The position numbers were made by a program, and so were the translations under genes. Shown here piece by piece: positions 42,853-51,380 of a DNA stretch of 64,000 bases. This DNA is from GCA-003244245 sp050699715 (GTDB lineage: Bacteria; Actinomycetota; Actinomycetes; Mycobacteriales; Pseudonocardiaceae). Under the pieces are notes generated by a model. It was given only the letters and a program-made list of their open reading frames with translations. It was not told where the DNA came from and ran no database searches. Position 1 is the stretch's first letter; each line of letters begins with the position of its first letter. Location: positions 1 through 64,000 of the forward strand of contig JBOHFR010000004.1 in NCBI GenBank assembly GCA_050699715.1, read 5' to 3'.

Positions 42853-43701
42853 CTACCCAGGATCCGGTCCGGTGGCCATCGGCCGGTCGGGGTCGGTGCA
42901 CCACTGCGACCATGACCCGGCGTACAGCGCTGCCGGACGCGCTGCGGTGGTGAGGGCGGCGAGCTCGAGTCCGAGCACCAGCGCACACGCGTTGATCCCG
43001 GAACCGCAGTAGGCGCCAACCCCGGCATCGGGGACCCCCCACGACCGCGCGAGCTCGCGCAGCCTGGTCGGCGGTAGCCAGCTTCCCTGCGCATCGGTCA
43101 GCTCGGACAACGGCGCGTTGACCGCCCCAGGTATGTGGCCCGCCCGGGGGTCCACCGGTTCGGTCTCTCCTCGGTAGCGGGGCACCGCTCGGGCATCGAG
43201 CAACACCCCGTCGCGAGCCAGCGCCGCAGCTTGCGCAGCGTCGAGCACTGGCATTGCCCCGGGCCGCACCGTCATCGTGCCAGGCTGGGGTTGGGGCACG
43301 TCGATGGTCACCGGCAGACCAGCCGTTCGCCACGCCGAGATCCCCCCATCGAGCACCGCGACGGCGGGGTGCCCCGACCAGCGCAGCAGCCACCAGAGCC
43401 GGGACGCCACTGACCCGTCCGCCGCGTCGTAGGCGACGACCGTGGTCCTTGCGCTGATGCCGGCTGCCCGCAGGGCGGCCTGCAGCGCCGCGGGGTCCGG
43501 GAGGGGGTGCCGTCCATCCGGGCCCGGCGGTCCGGCCAGGTCAGTGTCCAGGTCGAGAAAGACCGCGCCGGGCAGGTGACCGGCGCGGTAGTCGACTCGC
43601 CCGGGTGGGCCAGTGAGCGCCCACCGCACGTCCGCCACGGTGGGCGGCTCGGGGCCGATGAGCAGGACAGCCAGGTCGCGGGGCGTGATCACCGGATGCA
43701 T
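42853..43701 (-). CDS. Two-domain rhodanese (sulfurtransferase)
   Basis: 282 residues: inactive N-terminal rhodanese domain (GHLPGAVFLDLDTDL, RLWWLLRWSGHPAVAVLDGG) and catalytic domain with the CGSGINA active-site loop, where cysteine carries persulfide sulfur. The family transfers sulfur from thiosulfate or 3-mercaptopyruvate. ATG 43701 is preferred because AGGA lies 9 bases upstream; an ATG at 43710 has no room for a ribosome-binding site. It diverges from ideR. Confidence 0.88.
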   Translation of the reverse strand: MHPVITPRDLAVLLIGPEPPTVADVRWALTGPPGRVDYRAGHLPGAVFLDLDTDLAGPPGPDGRHPLPDPAALQAALRAAGISARTTVVAYDAADGSVASRLWWLLRWSGHPAVAVLDGGISAWRTAGLPVTIDVPQPQPGTMTVRPGAMPVLDAAQAAALARDGVLLDARAVPRYRGETEPVDPRAGHIPGAVNAPLSELTDAQGSWLPPTRLRELARSWGVPDAGVGAYCGSGINACALVLGLELAALTTAARPAALYAGSWSQWCTDPDRPMATGPDPG

Positions 43702-43737
43702 GTCGCTCATCCTGCCGCCGCTGGCGCACGAGCGCCT

Positions 43738-43797
43738 CCTGTGGGCCACTACCACCACCTGTGAGCCAACTGCCACCCCTGTGGGCCACTACTATGA
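43738..43797 (+). promoter_or_regulatory. Three 20-bp tandem repeats upstream of ideR
   Basis: CCTGTGGGCCACTACTACCA (43738), CCTGTGAGCCAACTGCCACC (43758) and CCTGTGGGCCACTACTATGA (43778) follow each other exactly. The first and third share 17 identical starting bases. The 20-bp period places the units on one face of the helix. They end 22 bp before the ideR start and lie between ideR and the divergent rhodanese gene. They are most likely operator repeats; they do not look like a canonical 19-bp iron box. Confidence 0.65.
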
Positions 43798-43819
43798 GTG
43801 CAACCATAAGGAGACTGGT

Positions 43820-44515
43820 GTGAACGAGCTCATCGACACCACCGAGATGTACCTACGCACCATCTTCGAACTCGAGGAGGAAGGCGTGGTCCCGCTGCGG
43901 GCGCGGATCGCCGAGCGCCTCGGACAAAGCGGACCCACCGTCAGCCAGACCGTGGCGCGCATGGAGCGGGACGGCCTGCTGACAGTAGCCGATGACCGGC
44001 ATCTAGAACTCACGGCGGCCGGTCGCAGCCGGGCCATCTCGGTGATGCGCAAACACCGGCTTGCCGAGCGCCTGCTCGTCGACGTGATCGGGCTGGAGTG
44101 GGAGCAGGTACACACCGAGGCCTGCCGCTGGGAGCACGTGATGAGTGAGGCTGTCGAGCGCAAGCTGGTCACGCTGCTGGGCAACCCGACCACTTCTCCC
44201 TACGGCAACCCGATCCCGGGGCTCGACGAGCTCGGGATGGGAGAGCCTGCCGCCCCGATCGAACCCGACCTGGTCCGGCTGGACGATGTGGCCCGGCGCG
44301 GCGGCGGCACGGTGGAGGTGCGACGCATCGCCGAGCACGTGCAGCTGGACCCGGCCCTGATGGCGGACCTGCACAGGGTCAACGCGGTGCCCGGCAACAT
44401 GGTGGAGGTCGCCGCCCAGGCGCGGACACACCATCCGGTGGTGCTGTCCGGCCAAGGGTCCACGGTCGAGGTAGCCGGCGCGCTCGCGCACGCGGTCATG
44501 GGCCGTCGGCGGTGA
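43820..44515 (+). CDS. ideR: IdeR/DtxR-type iron-dependent repressor
   Basis: 231 residues. N-terminal winged helix (LRARIAERLGQSGPTVSQTVARMERDGLL), dimerisation/metal domain with TTEMYLRTI (Met10) and HTEACRWEHVMSE, which carries the Cys-x-x-Glu-His metal ligands, and a C-terminal SH3-like domain. Length and ligands match IdeR, which binds Fe2+ and represses siderophore genes and activates storage. GTG 43820 follows TAAGGAG. The sigB-ideR-PAC2 gene set mirrors the mycobacterial Rv2710-Rv2714 region. Confidence 0.92.
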   Translation: MNELIDTTEMYLRTIFELEEEGVVPLRARIAERLGQSGPTVSQTVARMERDGLLTVADDRHLELTAAGRSRAISVMRKHRLAERLLVDVIGLEWEQVHTEACRWEHVMSEAVERKLVTLLGNPTTSPYGNPIPGLDELGMGEPAAPIEPDLVRLDDVARRGGGTVEVRRIAEHVQLDPALMADLHRVNAVPGNMVEVAAQARTHHPVVLSGQGSTVEVAGALAHAVMGRRR

Positions 44516-44577
44516 CTGGGCGCTCGGGGGTGGCTGGGTGCTTTTCTGGGCGCTCCGCGGTGACCCGGCCGAATCGG

Positions 44578-45531
44578 ATGCGGTTGCTGGTCACCGGGGG
44601 CGCAGGGTATATCGGCAGCGTCTGCGCCGCGCGACTGGTTGAGGCCGGCCACGACGTCGTGGTCCTGGATGACCTGTCCACTGGGCACCGGGACGCTGTG
44701 CCGGCCGGCGCCCGGTTCGTCGAGGGCGCCGTCGAGGATGCTGGCGCGGTGCTGGCCGAGGGCTTCGACGGTGTGCTGCACTATGCGGCCCGCTCGCTGG
44801 TCGCGGAATCGATGGCACAGCCGGAGCGCTATTGGCTGGGCAACGTGGTGGCCACGGTAGCGCTGCTTGAGGCAATGCGCGAGCACGGCACTGCTCGGCT
44901 GGTCTTCTCCTCCACTGCGGCCACCTACGGGGAACCCGCGTCGGTACCGATCACCGAGGAGGCGGCCACCCGGCCAACCAACCCCTACGGGGCGACAAAA
45001 CTTGCGATCGACCATGCCATTGGCTCCTATGCCATCGCGCACGGCATAGCCGCCGTGAGCTTGCGGTACTTCAACGTCGCCGGCGCCTACGGCCGCTACG
45101 GTGAGCGGCACACCGTCGAGACCCACCTCATCCCACTGATCCTGCGGGTCGCCCTCGGCCACCAAGACAAGATCATGGTGTTCGGGGAGGATTGGCCCAC
45201 TCCGGATGGCACCTGTATCCGCGACTACATCCACGTGGTGGACCTCGCCGACGCCCATGAGCGGGCCCTCGAACAGGCCGTGCCCGGCGAGCATCGGATC
45301 TACAACCTGGGCAACGGGACCGGCTTCTCAGTGCGGCAGGTGCTAGACACCTGCCGCCACGTCACTGGGCGCCCGATCCCCGCGCAGTGCACGGCACGGC
45401 GGCCGGGCGACCCGGCAGTGCTCATCGCCTCCAGTGATCGAGCGCACTGCGAGTTGGGTTGGAAGCCGGAGCGGGCCGACCTTGCCATGATCGTGGCCGA
45501 CGCTTGGGAGTTCGCTCTCGGCACCAGCTGA
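44578..45531 (+). CDS. galE: UDP-glucose 4-epimerase
   Basis: 317 residues, extended SDR: N-terminal TGGAGYIGS NAD motif, FSSTAATYGEP with the catalytic serine/threonine, NPYGATKLAID with the Y-x-x-x-K pair, LRYFNVAGAYGRYGE, and DGTCIRDYIHVVDLADAHE, all typical of GalE. It interconverts UDP-glucose and UDP-galactose for cell-wall or exopolysaccharide synthesis. The start ATG 44578 gives the canonical MRLLVTGG; it lies 62 bp after ideR and could be cotranscribed. Confidence 0.92.
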   Translation: MRLLVTGGAGYIGSVCAARLVEAGHDVVVLDDLSTGHRDAVPAGARFVEGAVEDAGAVLAEGFDGVLHYAARSLVAESMAQPERYWLGNVVATVALLEAMREHGTARLVFSSTAATYGEPASVPITEEAATRPTNPYGATKLAIDHAIGSYAIAHGIAAVSLRYFNVAGAYGRYGERHTVETHLIPLILRVALGHQDKIMVFGEDWPTPDGTCIRDYIHVVDLADAHERALEQAVPGEHRIYNLGNGTGFSVRQVLDTCRHVTGRPIPAQCTARRPGDPAVLIASSDRAHCELGWKPERADLAMIVADAWEFALGTS

Positions 45532-45554
45532 GCGCCACCATCACGGATCACCGG

Positions 45555-46598
45555 TCATCGCTTAGGTCGCGATCGTCTCTTGGCCGGCCTGCGCCGAGGT
45601 TGGGCAACGGCGGCAGCAGCGTCTGCCGCGACGCTGCGCAGCAGCTCCGGTGGCAGTCCGGTATCCAGCGCGGCCCGCAGCAACCCGGAAAGAGAGTGCT
45701 GTGGGCACGCGTGCAGCGCCGCGTCCAACGCGACGCCCGCCAGTGCCCCGTCCCCGCGGATGTACGCGGCGAGCGCCAGCAGTGCTGCAGGCTCGGCCCG
45801 TTCCGGTGCGGGAGTGGCGCGAACAAGAGCCAGCCAGAGCCGCTCGGCGGCGGCCGCACCAGGACCCGAGCACCAAGGCAGGCAGGCGTCCCGGACCCGG
45901 TGATCGCACAGCGCGGAGGCAACCTCGGTGATGGTGCTGTCGCTCAACGCGAGATCTCCCTCGGCCGCCGCTCGGTGCAGTTCCTGCAACTGCGCGAGTC
46001 GCTGGCCTACCAGCCGGGCGCTCATCGGGTGCTCCACGTCGGCCGCGTCCAGGAGCATCGCCCGGCGCGCCAGCGCCGCAGGATCCGCCGCAGCCACAAG
46101 CTCGGCCATTTCCTTCCGGCTGCCGAAGGTCACCGCACCGGCCGCGACCGTCGCGACCGCCAGCGGGCTAGTCGTGGGATCAGCTACCACGCCGGCACAG
46201 AGCGGCGCGCCGTAGCAGCGCCACGGCGCGCCGCACACCGTCTGCGCGGCCCACACCGCATGGAGCACGGGGAGCCCAGCGCCGGTCAACACGCCCTCGA
46301 GAGCATCCACCAACGCGCGGTATGGGGGGTCGCCATCCGGGGTGGGATCGCCCCCGATCACGATCAGCGCGACGCCGGTGGGCCGCTGCCGGGCGATCGG
46401 CGCCAGCAGCTGCTCAGCCAATAGCGGAGCCTGGTCGTTATCGACTAAATCGGCCCGCAGAGTTAACCCGAGCCTCCTGCCGTGCAGAGCCAAGAGGACC
46501 ACGGAGTCATGCGGATAGAAACCAACCAGGTGCGGGACGGCGGCGATCAGCTCGGAAGGATCAGATAGCCGGATTCGACCGGCGGTAGGTGCGCTCAT
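45555..46598 (-). CDS. DUF4192 protein
   Basis: 347 residues. SDPSELIAAVPHLVGFYPHDSVVLL at the N-terminus is the signature of DUF4192, a common actinobacterial family of unknown function. The C-terminal third (LWLALVRATPAPERAEPAALLALAAYIRGDGALAGVALDAAL) is helical, and the last 15 residues are strongly basic (RRRPAKRRSRPKR). ATG 46598 gives the expected start; a GTG 42 bases upstream is possible. It is convergent with galE. Confidence 0.88.
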   Translation of the reverse strand: MSAPTAGRIRLSDPSELIAAVPHLVGFYPHDSVVLLALHGRRLGLTLRADLVDNDQAPLLAEQLLAPIARQRPTGVALIVIGGDPTPDGDPPYRALVDALEGVLTGAGLPVLHAVWAAQTVCGAPWRCYGAPLCAGVVADPTTSPLAVATVAAGAVTFGSRKEMAELVAAADPAALARRAMLLDAADVEHPMSARLVGQRLAQLQELHRAAAEGDLALSDSTITEVASALCDHRVRDACLPWCSGPGAAAAERLWLALVRATPAPERAEPAALLALAAYIRGDGALAGVALDAALHACPQHSLSGLLRAALDTGLPPELLRSVAADAAAAVAQPRRRPAKRRSRPKR

Positions 46599-46728
46599 GC
46601 CGTCGAACGGTCCTCCCGCGCCACCGCGCAGAACAGTCACCTGCTTGCCAGCTGTGGACTGCGGGGGTGAGTGTGGACTATTCGGCCGCCAGGTCCGTCG
46701 TGGACTACCGAAATGTCAGAGGAGGTGG

Positions 46729-47367
46729 TTACCCTGCCGCGCCGAAGCGCCCCTCGGCTCCTGGTCGGACCGCACGCGGCCGTCGGCAGACGTAGGTCAC
46801 CGCCGGCGGCAGGTTCCACCACACCGTGCGGGTAGTGAGCACCTCGTCGAATACCTCGCCGAGCAACGCCCGGAACTGGCGCGCCCGGGTCATCGGGAGC
46901 GCGTGCAGGTAAGCGAAGGTGGTGAAACAGCCACGTGGCCGCAGCGAGCGTACCGTCGCGTCAACGATCGCGCGCGCCACGTCCGCATCGATCAGTGACC
47001 ACGGCAGCCCGCTGACCACGGCGTCCACCGCGCAAACCTGGTACTGCGCGAACAACCGCTCCAGTTCAGCGGCGTCCCCGACCAGCACCTCGACGCCCGC
47101 ATGCTCGGCGCGCAGGTAGCTGGCCAGCACCGGGTCAATCTCGACCGCCAGATGCCGCCCCCGACCAGCGAGCCGATACTCGATAGCCGTCGTGACCGAA
47201 CCGGTGCCCGGCCCGAGCTCGACCACGACCGGCTCCCCAACGCGGGGCACCACGGCCGCCAACCGAGCCGCCAGGTGCGGGGAACTCGGCGCTACGGCGC
47301 CCACCGTAGCCGGACTACGCAGCACAGCAGCGAGGAAGGCGACGAGGTGTCGGGATAGCAGTGGCAT
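46729..47367 (-). CDS. SAM-dependent methyltransferase, phospholipid N-methyltransferase-like
   Basis: 212 residues with class I methyltransferase motif I VVELGPGTGSVT, acidic loop LAVEIDP, and DAVVSGLPWSLID as motif IV. The N-terminal FLAAVLRSPATVGAVAPSSPHLA, with SGLPW, is characteristic of the PmtA/rRNA-adenine-dimethylase-like group acting on phosphatidylethanolamine or similar lipids. The exact substrate is not determined. No strong ribosome-binding site precedes ATG 47367. Confidence 0.75.
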   Translation of the reverse strand: MPLLSRHLVAFLAAVLRSPATVGAVAPSSPHLAARLAAVVPRVGEPVVVELGPGTGSVTTAIEYRLAGRGRHLAVEIDPVLASYLRAEHAGVEVLVGDAAELERLFAQYQVCAVDAVVSGLPWSLIDADVARAIVDATVRSLRPRGCFTTFAYLHALPMTRARQFRALLGEVFDEVLTTRTVWWNLPPAVTYVCRRPRAVRPGAEGRFGAAG

Positions 47368-47461
47368 GGGGTCAGAGCCTGCCCGACTGACAACCGTTAT
47401 CCTTAAGCGGCCTGTCCCCCGGCTATCAGGTCCTGGCCGCACACCCGCACCGGAGGAAGTC

Positions 47462-47860
47462 ATGTCCCTTGACGTTCCCACCACATTGCTTGAGCGTGCC
47501 CAGCAGGGCGAGGTCGACGACGCCGCCTTCATCGACTGCGTGCGGTTATCGCTGCCCTACGCCTGGCAGGTCATCAGCGGCGTGGTGGCCGACCTCGAGC
47601 TCGCCGGACCGGCCAGCGAGCTCGCCGATCACGAGATCCCCCCACCCGGTGAGTCCGAGCGCGGGCAGCTGCTGCGGGCGCTAGCCTCCGACGCCATCCG
47701 CAGCGGTCTGGAACGCCACTTCGGGGTGAAGCTGGCTTTCCAGAACTGTCACCGCGTCGCGGCGTTCCGACCGTCGGCGACCGACGGTGCCCGCTACCGG
47801 GCCTTCATCTCCGCGCGCGGTCAGTTGCTCAATCAGAGTCCCGAGCTGCGGGACTGCTGA
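47462..47860 (+). CDS. SCO5389-family protein
   Basis: 132 residues, strongly like the SCO5389 family of actinobacteria: VRLSLPYAWQVISGVVADL, ERGQLLRALASDAIR, LAFQNCHRVAAF and the invariant C-terminus RGQLLNQSPELRDC. Function is unknown; the conserved Cys-His and terminal cysteine are notable. ATG 47462 follows GGAGGAAGTC. It precedes the oxidoreductase by 12 bp, in the same operon. Confidence 0.88.
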   Translation: MSLDVPTTLLERAQQGEVDDAAFIDCVRLSLPYAWQVISGVVADLELAGPASELADHEIPPPGESERGQLLRALASDAIRSGLERHFGVKLAFQNCHRVAAFRPSATDGARYRAFISARGQLLNQSPELRDC

Positions 47861-47872
47861 GCAGCTGAGCTC

Positions 47873-48892
47873 ATGCGGTTCGGGGCGTTCCTGCTCGCCG
47901 CACAGTTCCCCGGCCAAGACCACACCACCGTGCTGGAATCCACGGTCGCGGCGGCGGTCGCCGCCGAGGAGGCCGGCTTCGACGACGTGTGGGTCGCTGA
48001 GCACCACTTCATGTCCTACGGGATCTGCCCCTCAGCGATCACCCTAGCCGGCTACCTGCTCGGCGCCACCCGCCGGATCGCGGTCGGAACCGCGGTCAGC
48101 GTGCTGTCCACCCAGCACCCGGTCGCCCTCGCCGAGCAAGTCGCACTGCTCGACCAGCTCTCCGGCGGACGGTTGCGCCTCGGTGTCGGCCGCGGTGGCC
48201 CGTGGATCGACCTGGAGGTATTCGGTACCGGCCTGGACCGCTACCAGCACGCCTTCCCCGAGTCCCTGGATCTGCTGCTCTCCGCCCTGACCAGGCCCCG
48301 CCTCGCCGCCTGCGGGCCGCACTTTCACTTCCCCGACATCAACATCGTCCCCCGGCCCCGTACCCAACCACACCCCGACGTCATCCTGGCCGCCACCACA
48401 ACCGCCACCGTGGAGCTCGCCGCGCAGCGTGGCCTGCCGCTGTTGCTTGGCATGCACGCCAGCGACACCGACAAGGCAGCGCTCATCGGCCACTGCAACC
48501 GGGTAGCCGGCGCTACCTGCCAGGTCAAGCACATCGGCGCCGCACTCGCCTACGTCGCCGACAGCCAGCGCGAGGCGCTGGCCACCATGCGCGGGCGCCT
48601 TCCCCGCTGGCTCGGCCCCGGCCTGGCCGGTTACCGCCGCGCCGACGGTGGGCCGCACCACCCACGCGACCCCGCCGAGTACACCGAGCTGCTGTGCCGC
48701 ATACACCCCGTCGGCACCCCGGAACACTGCCGCGACACGCTGGCCGCCACCACCCAGCGCACCGGCATCGACCACGTCATTCTCCTGGTGGAAGGCGCTG
48801 GCGACCGTACCCGCACCCTGGAGAACATCGCCCGGCTGGGCGCCGAGATCCTCCCCCACCTGCGACACCGCACCCAACCCATCGTGAGCTGA
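47873..48892 (+). CDS. Luciferase-like (LLM class) flavin oxidoreductase
   Basis: 339 residues: MRFGAFLLAAQFPGQDHTT, DDVWVAEHHFMSYG, LAEQVALLDQLSGGRLRLGVGRGG and VILAATTTATVELAAQRGLPLLLG are class motifs, with the EHH of the flavin alkane-monooxygenase-like branch. It is distinct from the F420-type enzyme at 20.7 kb. It lies in one operon with the SCO5389-like gene upstream and possibly the PAC2 gene downstream. Substrate unknown. Confidence 0.85.
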   Translation: MRFGAFLLAAQFPGQDHTTVLESTVAAAVAAEEAGFDDVWVAEHHFMSYGICPSAITLAGYLLGATRRIAVGTAVSVLSTQHPVALAEQVALLDQLSGGRLRLGVGRGGPWIDLEVFGTGLDRYQHAFPESLDLLLSALTRPRLAACGPHFHFPDINIVPRPRTQPHPDVILAATTTATVELAAQRGLPLLLGMHASDTDKAALIGHCNRVAGATCQVKHIGAALAYVADSQREALATMRGRLPRWLGPGLAGYRRADGGPHHPRDPAEYTELLCRIHPVGTPEHCRDTLAATTQRTGIDHVILLVEGAGDRTRTLENIARLGAEILPHLRHRTQPIVS

Positions 48893-48933
48893 TCTGCTAC
48901 CCTGTACCCGGCCAGGCCGGGGCCCGGAAGGGA

Positions 48934-49872
48934 ATGAATCTGCCAGCGCGGCGCGTTATATCAACTGTGAATGCAGAGTTGTACCGAATCGAGTCGCAAC
49001 CGTCGACCCCGGCGGGCACGGTCCTTGTGCACGCTCTGACCGGATTTGTCGATGCCGGCCAGGCTGGGCATCTGGCGGTGACACATTTGCTGGCGAATCT
49101 GGAGCACCGGGTGCTCGCCACCTTCGACGTCGACCAGCTCCTGGATTACCGCTCCCGCCGACCGGCAATGACCTTCGATGAGGATCGTTGGACGAGTTAT
49201 GAGCAGCCTGAGCTGGTGCTGTACGAGATGCGCGACTGCGCGGGCATCGCGTTTTTGCTGCTGACCGGCCCGGAGCCGGACCTGCAGTGGGAACGGTTCG
49301 CCGACGCGGTTCGCGAGCTGGTCGAGCGCTTCGACGTAGGGTTGACGGTGGGTCTGGGCGCGGCACCGATGGCGGTCCCGCACACCAGGCCAGCGACGGT
49401 CACGGCGCACGCCACCCGTCGGGAATTGATCTCCGGCTATCCGCGGTGGTTCACCACCATGCAGATCCCTGGCCACGCCGGGGCGCTGGTGGAGTTGCGG
49501 TTGGGCGAGGCCGGGCACGACGCGATGGGGTTTGTCGTGCATGTGCCGCACTATCTGGCGCGCATCGAGTACCCGGAATCAGCCCGTGGCTTGCTGGAGC
49601 ACCTGGCGCGCACCAGCGGATTGAGCTTACCCACGGACGCCCTGCGCCCCGCAGCGCAGCGGGTCCTCACTGAGATCAACGAGCAGGTCGCCCGCTCCCC
49701 AGCGAACATGTCGGTGGTGGCCAGCCTGGAAGCGCAGTTCGACGCCGGCATAGGCGAGTCCGATCGGCGCCCGCTGACCTCCCTTGATGCCGGATCGTTG
49801 CCCACCGGCGACGAGATCGCCGCAGAGCTCGAGCAGTTCCTCGCGGAGCAGAACGGCCCGGCGGAGAGCTGA
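48934..49872 (+). CDS. PAC2-family protein (Rv2714-like)
   Basis: 312 residues. VLVHALTGFVDAGQAGHLAVTHL and LTVGLGAAPMAVPHTRP match the PAC2 family, in which the actinobacterial branch (Rv2714) is soluble and trimeric with unknown function, related in fold to proteasome-assembly chaperones. The ATG has GGAAGG only two bases upstream, so the GTG at 48967 (NAELYRIES) may be the true start. Its presence a few kilobases after sigB/ideR reproduces the mycobacterial order. Confidence 0.85.
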   Translation: MNLPARRVISTVNAELYRIESQPSTPAGTVLVHALTGFVDAGQAGHLAVTHLLANLEHRVLATFDVDQLLDYRSRRPAMTFDEDRWTSYEQPELVLYEMRDCAGIAFLLLTGPEPDLQWERFADAVRELVERFDVGLTVGLGAAPMAVPHTRPATVTAHATRRELISGYPRWFTTMQIPGHAGALVELRLGEAGHDAMGFVVHVPHYLARIEYPESARGLLEHLARTSGLSLPTDALRPAAQRVLTEINEQVARSPANMSVVASLEAQFDAGIGESDRRPLTSLDAGSLPTGDEIAAELEQFLAEQNGPAES

Positions 49873-49930
49873 GCGACAAACGGCAGGAGTGTGATCACTC
49901 ACAAGTGCGACGGCTCGACTCTGGTTCGCT

Positions 49931-50236
49931 CTACCGGGATTCGATCCACCAGGGTTCGATCTTCAGTCCGCTAGCGCCGAGGAAGGTCACCCCCTCCAGG
50001 TCGACCACCAGATGCGGTAACGCGTGGCTGAGCTGCTCACGCAGGCACGCATCGAGCAGTGGCGCGGTCAGCAAGTCCAGCTCGCCGTTCACTCGCACGA
50101 CACACACCCCAGGGGCAGGGTGGCGCACCGACAGGTGGAGTAGCCGCTGTGGGATGCACAGCGTGAAGTCGCCGGGCTGGTCATCGGCGAAGGGCTGCTC
50201 CGCCCATCCGCCGGACAGATCGCGTGTGGTCATCAC
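49931..50236 (-). pseudogene. C-terminally truncated STAS (anti-anti-sigma) protein
   Basis: 101 residues from GTG 50236 (8 bases after AGGAG). HPAPGVCVVRVNGELDLLTA and LPHLVVDLEGVTFLGASGLK are the STAS core through the phosphorylatable-serine loop, after which only nine residues follow (IEPWWIESR). Normally two more helices and a strand are present. No continuation is visible in other frames before the PAC2 gene. It is likely a non-functional remnant, unless the truncated form still binds a partner kinase. Confidence 0.6.
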
Positions 50237-50532
50237 AGGTCCTGCTCCTCCCGCTGACGTGGAACACAGCGGATGAGGACGACCCCCACCGGGGAAAGAC
50301 CATCCGTCGTGGCTTGCGCAACGCCGACGGGTCCGGGCCGGATAACGACCAGTCTAGATCCGCGCGGGCGCCCGGTCCACCACGGGTCATGAGCGTCACG
50401 AGCACCCGGCGCTCCTGGTAAACTCGCCATCAGCGCTGCGGCCCCACAGCCCGCCTAAGGGAGTGCGCTTGGCCGCGATGCCGCCCCGGACCCGGTGGCT
50501 GACCAATGTCAGTGTCTGCCCGGGGAGATCAC
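50237..50532. other. Intergenic stretch, nothing recognised
   Basis: Roughly 300 bases between the truncated STAS gene and the small hypothetical gene. No gene, repeat or strong hairpin is visible; it presumably carries promoters for one or both genes. Confidence 0.35.
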
Positions 50533-50796
50533 ATGGCGGCGAGTTACGAGCGTGCACGGTGGGGAGTTGACCCCAGCGGTGTGTCACTCACCAGCATCAG
50601 CACTTTTCCCGGTGCTGGCAGTGCGGTGATACTTGATACGGTTATCAACGATGATTTACTCCACCGGTTCCGAGCGTGTTCTGCGGTATCTGACGCCATT
50701 TGGAATTACGGTTGGTTGGCGTGCCGCACTGATGGGGAACGTGGTGCGTGGATCGAGCGCTATGCGGACTACTTGGAGAGCCAGCTGGATGCCTGA
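50533..50796 (+). CDS. Small hypothetical protein
   Basis: 87 residues; ATG 50533 follows GGGGAG with good spacing. The sequence VINDDLLHRFRACSAVSDAIWNYGWLACR is helical and slightly acidic at the end (YADYLESQLDA). No family is recognised. It lies just before a decayed GAF-ANTAR gene. Similar small proteins accompany regulators in actinomycetes, but nothing here shows that. Confidence 0.5.
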   Translation: MAASYERARWGVDPSGVSLTSISTFPGAGSAVILDTVINDDLLHRFRACSAVSDAIWNYGWLACRTDGERGAWIERYADYLESQLDA

Positions 50797-50839
50797 ACCG
50801 TGACGGAAACCGGCAGGGCCGACCAGGTGTGGGAGGCGG

Positions 50840-51279
50840 CCCCGGTTCGCTCCAGCCGCCACCGAGTCCGGGTTCCGCACCGTGCACGCCCTGCCGATGC
50901 GGCTGCGCTCGCAGGTCATCGGGGCGCTGAACCTGTTCCACACCGATCCTCACGCCCTAGCCCCGAGGTCACCCGGATCGGCCAAGCCATGGCCGACGTG
51001 GCCACCATCGGCCTGATCCAGGAACAGGCCCTGCACCAGCAGGACACCCTCGCCGAGCAGTTGCAGATCGCGCTGGACAGCCGCGTGCTCATCGAGCAAG
51101 CCAAGGGCGTCCTCGCTGAGCGTCACCACATCGACCCCGGCCAGGCCTTCACCCTGCTCCGCAACTACGCCCGCAACCACGGCCAGCGGCTCACCGAACT
51201 GGCCGCCGCCGTGATCGACGGCAGAACCACCGCCACCGAGCTCCTCCCCAGCGTGCCGGCTGCCGCAGCCGGCCAGTGA
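50840..51279 (+). pseudogene. Decayed GAF-ANTAR regulator
   Basis: In one frame, 50840-50965 reads RPRFAPAATESGFRTVHALP and LRSQVIGALNLFHTDPHALAP, the end of a GAF sensor domain. The frame then shifts, and 50967-51279 reads EVTRIGQAMADVATIGLIQE and LQIALDSRVLIEQAKGVLAE, a complete ANTAR RNA-binding domain. The first half of the GAF domain is absent. ANTAR proteins act as antiterminators on two-hexaloop RNAs. The frameshift near 50961-50967 and the missing N-terminus make this a pseudogene, although the ANTAR part could still be translated from an internal start. Confidence 0.75.
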
Positions 51280-51305
51280 CACCCACGACGGCGGCTACCG
51301 GGGCC

Positions 51306-51380
51306 AGCCCGACCACACCTAGCCCGACCACACCTAGCCCGACCACACCTAGCCCGACCACACCTAGCCCGACCACACCC
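51306..51380. repeat. Five tandem 15-bp repeats
   Basis: AGCCCGACCACACCT occurs five times in a row (51306-51380; the last unit ends in C instead of T). It lies between the ANTAR stop and the end of the patatin-like gene, whose last few codons overlap it on the opposite strand. Three-nucleotide phase means expansion would not break a frame (SPTTP units on the plus strand). Confidence 0.95.

Noticed and set aside
43738..43797. A CRISPR array or iron box
   Set aside because: Three contiguous 20-bp units without spacers are not CRISPR, and no TTAGGTTAGGCTAACC-like sequence is present.
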